From contig OZ245872.1 in NCBI GenBank assembly GCA_965229345.1, positions 992,001-1,056,000 of the forward strand: a stretch of DNA of 64,000 nt, given 5' to 3'. This document shows, piece after piece, positions 58,275-64,000 of the stretch (the stretch's first letter is position 1; each line of letters opens with the position of its first letter). The translations under genes and the position numbers were made by a program. This DNA comes from PBB1 sp965229345. Lineage in GTDB: Bacteria; Pseudomonadota; Gammaproteobacteria; Burkholderiales; Burkholderiaceae_C. The notes under the pieces were generated by a model, which did not search any database, was not told the DNA's origin, and saw only the letters and a program-made list of their open reading frames with translations.

Positions 58275-59336
58275 ATGTCAGAAAAAACGATCCACTCGGT
58301 GCGCATTGAACCCATGGGTTTGGAGATTGAAGTTGAAGAAGGCGAGTGGGTTCTTGATGCTGCGTTCCGTCAGGGTCTGGCGGTCCCGCATGGTTGCCGT
58401 GAGGGTCGTTGCGCTAGTTGCAAATGCGTTTTGATAGACGGTGATGTCGAGATGGAAGACTATTCGACCTTCGCACTGTCTGAGTCAGATCGCGATGGTG
58501 GTCAAATTTTGCTTTGCCGCACGCAGGCATACAGCGACATTACCGTCGAGTTATTGAATTACGACGAAGACTTGATGAGCCGCTCGATTCCGGTGAAGGA
58601 ATTCAGTGGAGTTCTCAGCTCCGTCACTGAGTTGACGCACGATATTCGATTGCTCAAAGTACAGCTCGAGAAGCCACTGAAGTTTTGGGCGGGCCAGTTT
58701 GTTGAGCTTGGTGTACCCAGCGCTGGTGTTACGCGCTCGTACTCGATGGCCAGCACGCCTGCGACGCCAAACCAGTTGGAATTCATTATTCGTAAGTATC
58801 CAGAAGGTGCGTTTTCTTCGCTGCTGGATACCACGCTCACCCCGGGCACTGCCGTCACGGTAAAGGGGCCATTTGGTACCTGCTTGCGCCGCGAGGGCCG
58901 TCCTGGTCCGATGTTGCTCATCGGCGGCGGCTCGGGTATGTCGCCGCTTTGGTCGATCTTGCAAGATCACATCGCAAGTGGTGAGCAGCGTCCTATCCGT
59001 TTCTTCTATGGCGCACGCGCCAAGAGAGACTTGTTCATGTTGGAAGAATTTGCCGCGATTGCAAAATCGTTGCCTGACTTCCAATTCATACCGGTGTTGT
59101 CGCAGGCCGGTACTGACGATGCTTGGTCTGGTGAAACCGGATTCGTGCATGAGGCGCTCGAACGCATCATGCGCGAACAGCAGTTGTCCGGTGAAATCGA
59201 CGCGTATACCTGTGGCCCTGTGCCCATGGTTGATGCTGTGTTGCCCGTATTGCAGGAATTGGGCGTTTCTCCAACCAACACGCATGTCGATAAATTCACG
59301 CCAGCCAGCGCTACTGCGCCAAATCTAGCTCACTAA
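58275..59336 (+). CDS. prmB: Monooxygenase reductase component
   Basis: NADH-dependent reductase that passes electrons to the hydroxylase. The 353-aa protein has an N-terminal plant-type [2Fe-2S] domain (C41, C46, C49, C81), an FAD-binding RSYSMAS motif (154-160) and an NAD-binding GGGSGMSP (217-224), ending in the CGPVPMVDA region. This is the domain order of MmoC/DmpP-type reductases. The ribosome-binding site is weak (GAAAGAAAA). GC content is clearly below that of the chromosomal genes. Confidence 0.95.
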   Translation: MSEKTIHSVRIEPMGLEIEVEEGEWVLDAAFRQGLAVPHGCREGRCASCKCVLIDGDVEMEDYSTFALSESDRDGGQILLCRTQAYSDITVELLNYDEDLMSRSIPVKEFSGVLSSVTELTHDIRLLKVQLEKPLKFWAGQFVELGVPSAGVTRSYSMASTPATPNQLEFIIRKYPEGAFSSLLDTTLTPGTAVTVKGPFGTCLRREGRPGPMLLIGGGSGMSPLWSILQDHIASGEQRPIRFFYGARAKRDLFMLEEFAAIAKSLPDFQFIPVLSQAGTDDAWSGETGFVHEALERIMREQQLSGEIDAYTCGPVPMVDAVLPVLQELGVSPTNTHVDKFTPASATAPNLAH

Positions 59337-59356
59337 TAACAGGAAATAGACCCATC

Positions 59357-60442
59357 ATGACTGAGACAACAGACTACGTGCCCGTCAACTCCGGTGCCGC
59401 TGGTGCTGCCAAGTTTGCAGGCTCTGACAGCCGCAAATTCAACTATTACGCCCCCAAAGGACGAAAGGCCTCGCATTACGAGGACATGACGCTTGACGTC
59501 CAACCGGACCCGAAGCGACACCTTCTGCAAGGCTGGATCCTTAGCTTCCCAGACGGAACGCCAACTTACTCGGAAGACTGGACCGCTGCCAAGTCGGGCG
59601 ATTGGCATCTTTTCCGCGCTGTCGACGAAGAGTGGGAGCGTACTCACTACAAGCGCCAGTCAACCATTGAGGGGATGATTGGGCAAGCAGTAGAAAACGG
59701 ACGCCGCTCAGGTGCTGCGTCTCGCTTCAACAAGGCCTGGGTCAAGGTACTCGAGCGTCATGTGGGTGCTTACAAGCACGCCGAATTTGGCCTGAGCTGT
59801 TCTTTGACACAAGCGCAGCGCTATGGCTACACGCAGATGATCAACTCTGCGATTCTGACCAATGCCTCGTACAAAATCCGCTTCGCGCAGGATTTGACCT
59901 TGTACCTGTCGGACATCGGGCTCGACATTCCCGAGGGATTTGACGCAGAAATCGGCAAGACGCACTGGATGGAAGATCCCATCTGGCAGCCGACTCGCAA
60001 GATCGTCGAAACCATTGGCGGATCGCAAGACTACCTTGAGCAGTACTTCGCGACCAACATCGTATTCGAACCGATGGTTGGCGAGCTGTTCCGCAGCGGA
60101 TTCATCATGCAGGCTGCTGCCTCGCAAAATGACTTCATCACGCCTACGGTTGTTTCTTCTGCCGAAGCTGACTACCAGCGTAACCTGGCCAATACGATGG
60201 AATTGCTCCACATGCTGGTCAAGGATCCAGTTCATGGTGCACACAACGTCGGCCTGTTCAATTCCTGGTTGCACAAGTACGGAGATTTGGCTGTTGATGC
60301 CGCGAAGAATCTCCAGCCGATCTGGTCGCTGCCCACGGTGAAGGTTGCCCAGTTCCCCGAAGCCTATGCATCGGCAGTTGCGCGCATGCGCAGCATCACG
60401 GGTCAGCTGGGTCTCACCCTGCCAGCCTCTATCGCCGGTTGA
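59357..60442 (+). CDS. prmC: Monooxygenase hydroxylase beta subunit
   Basis: Structural partner of PrmA in the hydroxylase (alpha-beta)2 dimer; it has the helical ferritin-like fold but no iron ligands. The 361-aa product shows family-typical stretches such as RKFNYYAPKGRKASHYEDMT, HVGAYKHAEFGLSCSLTQAQ and EPMVGELFRSGFIMQ. It follows prmB after 20 bases with AGGAAATAG and precedes prmD by 29 bases. The A-B-C-D order with the reductase second is that of group 5 enzymes. Confidence 0.94.
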   Translation: MTETTDYVPVNSGAAGAAKFAGSDSRKFNYYAPKGRKASHYEDMTLDVQPDPKRHLLQGWILSFPDGTPTYSEDWTAAKSGDWHLFRAVDEEWERTHYKRQSTIEGMIGQAVENGRRSGAASRFNKAWVKVLERHVGAYKHAEFGLSCSLTQAQRYGYTQMINSAILTNASYKIRFAQDLTLYLSDIGLDIPEGFDAEIGKTHWMEDPIWQPTRKIVETIGGSQDYLEQYFATNIVFEPMVGELFRSGFIMQAAASQNDFITPTVVSSAEADYQRNLANTMELLHMLVKDPVHGAHNVGLFNSWLHKYGDLAVDAAKNLQPIWSLPTVKVAQFPEAYASAVARMRSITGQLGLTLPASIAG

Positions 60443-60471
60443 ACGTTCGTCAACGAATTCAGGAGGGCATT

Positions 60472-60837
60472 ATGTCCAGCGACCACACTCAAAGTATTTT
60501 CAAGCACACCAAAGATCTGGAATTCAAGGACACCGTTTCGCATCAGTGCGGTGTCACGCTCAATGAAAGCGTGGAGGCAAGAGCGATTGCTGACGTGATC
60601 GGGCGCCGTGAAGGCATCACCGTGACGTACATGCCAGCGATGATCCGCATCGACGGTGAAGGCAAAATCATCTTCAAGATGGATGAGATCTCTGAGGAAC
60701 TCGGCTACGAGATGACTCATGAGATGTTTGAAATCTCTACCTCCACCCACTACGGGCGGATGGTGATGGTGGACGAGAATACCGTGATCTTGTTTGGCGA
60801 CATGAACGAAGCCATGTCGTACATCGCTTACGACTGA
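60472..60837 (+). CDS. prmD: Monooxygenase coupling (effector) protein
   Basis: Small regulatory component (MmoB/DmpM family) that binds the hydroxylase and tunes O2 activation; it has no cofactor. The 121-aa product has the conserved NESVEARAIADVIGRREGITVTYMP then MIRIDGEGKI core. A strong AGGAGGGCATT site fixes the ATG at 60472. It is the last of the four enzyme-component genes before the chaperonin. Confidence 0.93.
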   Translation: MSSDHTQSIFKHTKDLEFKDTVSHQCGVTLNESVEARAIADVIGRREGITVTYMPAMIRIDGEGKIIFKMDEISEELGYEMTHEMFEISTSTHYGRMVMVDENTVILFGDMNEAMSYIAYD

Positions 60838-60846
60838 GTAAGCGCT

Positions 60847-60874
60847 CGCTGCACAGGAGTAATCCTGTGCAGCG
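60847..60874 (+). other. Perfect 12-bp stem-loop after prmD
   Basis: CGCTGCACAGGA-GTAA-TCCTGTGCAGCG; no T-run follows, so it is more likely an mRNA stabiliser or partial attenuator than a full terminator. It may lower prmG expression relative to prmABCD. Confidence 0.7.
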
Positions 60875-60937
60875 CAGCAACGCCAAATTAGAAGTTTTGC
60901 CCTCTGGGCTTCTTTCTTCTAGTGGGGCGTCATTTGT

Positions 60938-60968
60938 GTGAGCAAGCTAGGCGATCTGGTCTGCTCAC
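60938..60968. repeat. 7-bp inverted repeat in the prmD-prmG gap
   Basis: GTGAGCA and TGCTCAC are perfect arms 17 bases apart, in a 284-base region with no gene. It could be a regulator site or an RNA structure ahead of prmG. Confidence 0.45.
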
Positions 60969-61121
60969 CGAGGCTTGAGCTCTACGAGCCTGACAAAAAG
61001 AAGCACTTGAATGTTTTGCAGTCTGAGACATTGCGGTGAGAGGGTAATGAATTAATCCGCGACGTTCGGTGGCCGCTGTCGGCTGTTGATCCTGACCAAC
61101 ATCCTAATTGGAAGTGTAGTA

Positions 61122-62759
61122 ATGGCTAATCTAATGTTGCATGACGACGATGCCCGCCAGGCTTTGGGCCGGGGTGTCGCCAAGATGGCGAAAGCAGTAC
61201 GCGGTACGCTGGGTCCACGCGGTATGAACGTGATCATTGACAGGCCCATCGGGTCGCCCATGATCTCGCGCGATGGCGCTCGAATTGCTGCTGAAATCGA
61301 ACTGGAGAACCCGTTCGAGAATATCGGCGCTCAGGTGCTGCGTGAGGTTTCAATGCAGACGGCAGAGGTCGCCGGTGACGGCACCACGACTGCCACTGTG
61401 TTGGCCGACGCACTGGTTCAGGGTGGTCTTGCTTCCCTTGCCAAAGGCTCGAACCCAGTGGAGCTCGTCGAAGGGCTGGAACTGGCTGTCAATGAGGTGA
61501 TTGCGGCGCTCAAGCGCAACGCCAAGCCGCTGCGCGACGGGGAGCAATTGCGCGCCGTGGCGTTGGTGGCAACCAGCAACGATCCCACAGGCAATCTTGT
61601 TGCCGAGGCTTTGGAGCGCGTTGGCGCGGATGGCATCGTCGATGTTGACTACGGCACCACCGTGGAAACGATGCTGGAAGTCGTCGATGGCATGGCGTTC
61701 GATCGGGGTTACCTGTCGCATCACATGATCACTGACGTCGAGAAGATGCAGGTGGTTCTCGAGAATCCCTACATCTTGATGACCGACCAGCGCTTGATGA
61801 CGGCCGATGAAGTGGCCACGCTGGTGAAATTGGTTGCTCCATCCAAGCGGCCATTGCTGGTGATTGCCGAAGAGGTCGCGCCACAGGCTGTGATCGGACT
61901 GCTGGCCTGGCGGGATAACGGAGGATCGCAGGTGGCTGCCATTCATCCGCCTGACTACGGCCACTGGCGGAAAGCCGCTCTGGAAGACTTGGCCATTCTG
62001 ACGGGTGGTCGTGTCATCTCTCGTGATTTGGGCGGCACCATTGCTGCAGTTCAGTTGCGTGATTTGGGCCAGGCTCGGCAAGTGCGCATTTCGCAAAACC
62101 AGACGGTGGTGACTGCGGGCAATGGTGATCCCGCCATGATCGCGGCACGCCGCCAACAGATTCATCGTCAATTTGAATTGGCGCCAGAGAACATCGAGCG
62201 CGACAAGATCAAAGAGCGTCTGTCCAAGATGTCCGGTGGTACCGCGATTCTGTTGGCCGGCGGTGCAACTCCTGTCGAGCAGAAACGCCGCTTGCTTCTG
62301 ATTGAAGATGCCATTCACGCTGCTCGAGCTGCCATCGCCGAAGGGGTCGTGCCCGGAGGGGGCCTCGCACTCTTGCGCGTTGCCAACGAGCTGTCCGGCT
62401 TGCTCGAGAGCACACAGGGCTCGGTGAAGGAAGGTGTAGCGATGCTGCAGCGCGCACTGCAACTGCCCGCCTTCTATATCGCCGCCAATCGCGGATTGGA
62501 CGCCAAGGCCGTCGTGAACAAGGTGTTGGAATCTGAGTACGGCGTTGGTTTGGACGCTCGCAGCGGCAAGTTTGTGGACCTCGAAGCAGCCGGCATCATC
62601 GATCCCGTGCGCGTTACCTACAGTGCCGTGCGCAACGCGGCTTCGGTGGCCGGATTGATTTTGACCACGCAGACACTGGTCGCAAAGAAGCCTGATGTCC
62701 TTGATCCAACTGCTGGACCAGCAACGGGCGGCGGCGCAGAACTGCTCGGCCGAGCCTGA
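61122..62759 (+). CDS. prmG: GroEL-like chaperonin dedicated to the monooxygenase
   Basis: A 545-aa HSP60 homologue of the MimG/PrmG type, which in mycobacteria is needed for productive folding of the hydroxylase. The equatorial ATPase motif AGDGTTTATVLA (84-95) and the RLLLIEDAIHAARAAIAEGVV region with its catalytic Asp are kept, and GGG at the GroEL GAGGGV site. The apical client-binding face differs from housekeeping GroEL (GYLSHHM in place of GYLSPYF), and the C-terminal GGM tail is absent. I chose ATG 61122, with GGAAG nearby, over a TTG 12 codons earlier. No groES accompanies it. Confidence 0.92.
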   Translation: MANLMLHDDDARQALGRGVAKMAKAVRGTLGPRGMNVIIDRPIGSPMISRDGARIAAEIELENPFENIGAQVLREVSMQTAEVAGDGTTTATVLADALVQGGLASLAKGSNPVELVEGLELAVNEVIAALKRNAKPLRDGEQLRAVALVATSNDPTGNLVAEALERVGADGIVDVDYGTTVETMLEVVDGMAFDRGYLSHHMITDVEKMQVVLENPYILMTDQRLMTADEVATLVKLVAPSKRPLLVIAEEVAPQAVIGLLAWRDNGGSQVAAIHPPDYGHWRKAALEDLAILTGGRVISRDLGGTIAAVQLRDLGQARQVRISQNQTVVTAGNGDPAMIAARRQQIHRQFELAPENIERDKIKERLSKMSGGTAILLAGGATPVEQKRRLLLIEDAIHAARAAIAEGVVPGGGLALLRVANELSGLLESTQGSVKEGVAMLQRALQLPAFYIAANRGLDAKAVVNKVLESEYGVGLDARSGKFVDLEAAGIIDPVRVTYSAVRNAASVAGLILTTQTLVAKKPDVLDPTAGPATGGGAELLGRA

Positions 62760-63183
62760 TAGAGGCGCTTAAAAGGAGGGCCCCCGCTTGGATAGTGGGG
62801 GCGCCCCGCAAAGTGATCGGTGTACCCATGGGATATGCGGAGCCGATTCGCCCATAGCCACAACGCTGTGCGCTGATAGGCCAGCAGGCCCGGTTGCAGT
62901 GGCTCAGGGACTTGCGACACGTAACGGCCCGGATCTGTTCCGGGCCTTTTTTTGTCATGCGCACGCAGCAGTTTTGCGCATCGCTGCGCAGCCTCGTGCG
63001 CTTGTGCATGGCTTTCCTTGAGTTCTTCAGGGGCCCAACCGATAATGCTGCGTAGACCACTGTGCGGCAATGCGCACGGTGGTGCACTGCCTTAGGAGTG
63101 CAGGTTCCCCACGGGCACTCGACATTCGAACAGGGCCGAAGCCGAGCAAGTTCGGGGCTTGGTCGACCGCATCGGAGACGCTA
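62760..63183. other. 424-base gap between prmG and prmR
   Basis: Holds a GCCCCC-N11-GGGGGC hairpin (62780-62802), then the intrinsic terminator at 62926-62953, then about 230 bases of leader before the regulator. Overlapping minus-strand open frames lack recognisable domains. No sigma-54 or clear sigma-70 promoter was found for the regulator. Confidence 0.5.
62926..62953 (+). terminator. Intrinsic terminator of the prm operon
   Basis: GGCCCGG-N7-CCGGGCC followed by TTTTTTT; a textbook rho-independent terminator 167 bases past the prmG stop. It separates the enzyme operon from the regulator gene. Confidence 0.93.
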
Positions 63184-64000
63184 ATGCTGGACGATCACAT
63201 ATCGGGCAGGCTATTGCCCGCGCGCGACAGCAGCGCCCATTTGCCGGCACCGCAGGCCGCGCCTTCAGAGCGCCAGACCATGGAAGCCTGGGAGCGGTTT
63301 GTAACCGGCCAGGAAGTGGTGGCAGGCTGCGTGTCGAAGCATGTGTGGTCGTCGTGGCAGCGCAGCCGCCGCCATGGAGTAGAGCCTGTGACGCGGTTGG
63401 CACCAATCGCTGTCGCGGGTGACGGCTTGGAGCAATTGCGTCTTCGCAACCAAATGCTGATGGCTGCTGCGAAGGGGCTGTTCATGACCACAGCGCATCT
63501 TCTGGCTCGGTCTGGCTCGATCATGCTGCTCACGGACGCGCAAGGCGTGGTGCTCGAAATGGCGGGCGATCACGCCACCATGGCTGCTGCGCGCGACATC
63601 CGACTCATCGAGGGTGGCAACTGGAACGAAGGTGTGATCGGGACCAATGGCATCGGCACCGCACTGGCGATGCGCACGCCAGCTCAGGTGCACACCACAG
63701 AGCATTTCTGCTCAGGTATCAAGCTGTGGGTCTGTGCGGCTGCGCCGATCTTCATGCCGGGCACTGACCAAATTCTCGGCGTGGTGGATATCTCGTGTCC
63801 ACCGGCCAGCTACCAGGTCAACAACCTGGCGCTGGCCGTGGCGTCGGCGCGTCAAATCGAGGCCGTTCTGGCTGAGCGCATCAGCCAGGAGCACCGCAGG
63901 CTGCTGGAGGCGTGTCTGCAAATGAGTGGACGGGCAGATTCGCAGGCGCTGCTGGCACTGGATCGAAATGCGTGCCTGGTGCACAGCAGCGGCAACGCCC
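63184..64000 (+). CDS. prmR: AcoR-type sigma-54-dependent activator, 3'-truncated by window end
   Basis: The first 272 residues of an AcoR-like enhancer-binding protein are visible; the AAA+ and DNA-binding domains lie beyond the window. After a short N-terminal arm comes the AcoR-family start (ERFVTGQEVV, then SWQRSRRHGVEP) and a GAF sensor domain with EGGNWNEGVIGTNGIGTAL, TTEHFCSGIKLWVCAAAPIF and ILGVVDIS. A second sensor segment (PAS-like) begins near residue 250. GGAGA lies six bases before the ATG. Its place after the prm terminator and the sigma-54 promoter of prmA make it the likely operon activator. Confidence 0.88.
   Translation, partial: MLDDHISGRLLPARDSSAHLPAPQAAPSERQTMEAWERFVTGQEVVAGCVSKHVWSSWQRSRRHGVEPVTRLAPIAVAGDGLEQLRLRNQMLMAAAKGLFMTTAHLLARSGSIMLLTDAQGVVLEMAGDHATMAAARDIRLIEGGNWNEGVIGTNGIGTALAMRTPAQVHTTEHFCSGIKLWVCAAAPIFMPGTDQILGVVDISCPPASYQVNNLALAVASARQIEAVLAERISQEHRRLLEACLQMSGRADSQALLALDRNACLVHSSGNA

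Noticed and set aside
60901..60950. Second sigma-54 promoter before prmG
   Set aside because: The nearest match (TGGGGCGTCATTTGTG) lacks the invariant GC at the correct distance from GG.
62618..63070. 150-aa minus-strand open frame after prmG
   Set aside because: It overlaps the prmG 3' end and runs across the intrinsic terminator, has no ribosome-binding site and no domain.

Overview
The window is a chromosomal segment of a high-GC betaproteobacterium. The gene order (gltBD, mla operon, bolA-murA-his, rsmD-coaD-fdx, pth-rplY-prs-tRNA-Gln-ispE-lolB, mutM/mutY, rapZ, recN-nadK/hrcA) and the protein sequences point to Burkholderiales, probably near the Rubrivivax/Leptothrix/Methylibium group; the genus is an inference. 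Two hand-counted 60-base samples show the compositional contrast in the window: 73% GC at 42001-42060 (housekeeping recN) and 53% GC at 58321-58380 (monooxygenase reductase).

Bases 1-29,200 are mostly biosynthesis and envelope genes on the + strand: glutamate synthase (gltB is cut by the window edge), the Mla phospholipid-transport operon with mlaA inside it, a sugar-phosphate block (zwf, tal, pgi) with assorted enzymes and a TetR gene, an ABC-2 exporter, a BolA-type protein, murA, the histidine genes hisGDCBHAF without hisI/hisE, rsmD, coaD and a ferredoxin. At the murA/hisG junction a 67-bp GC-rich palindromic unit is flanked by a perfect 10-bp direct repeat, which looks like a small mobile element in a formerly overlapping stop/start.

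Bases 29,200-44,500 hold translation, lipoprotein, repair and cofactor genes on both strands, with tRNA-Gln(TTG) and tRNA-Met(CAT).

Bases 44,600-53,400 are an accessory catabolic island: a cyclase-family hydrolase, a TetR regulator, a three-subunit molybdenum hydroxylase of the xanthine/CO dehydrogenase superfamily, and CoxG-, CoxD (MoxR)- and CoxE-like maturation proteins. The same short palindrome, TGAGC-N4-GCT(C/T)A, lies in both divergent promoter regions and may tie the island into one regulon.

Bases 53,800-64,000 are a second accessory block. A translationally coupled trio (CobW-type GTPase, WD40 protein, 76-aa protein) precedes a complete soluble di-iron monooxygenase operon of the propane monooxygenase/Mim type (group 5): hydroxylase alpha (prmA), reductase (prmB), hydroxylase beta (prmC), coupling protein (prmD) and a dedicated GroEL-like chaperonin (prmG). 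After a good intrinsic terminator comes the start of an AcoR-type sigma-54 activator (prmR), cut by the window end. A near-consensus sigma-54 promoter lies 120 bp before prmA. The likely logic is that the activator senses a substrate or metabolite and drives prmABCD(G); the enzyme hydroxylates a small alkane, ketone or phenol; and the chaperonin helps fold the hydroxylase. The CobW/WD40/76-aa trio beside it is the least explained part of the window.
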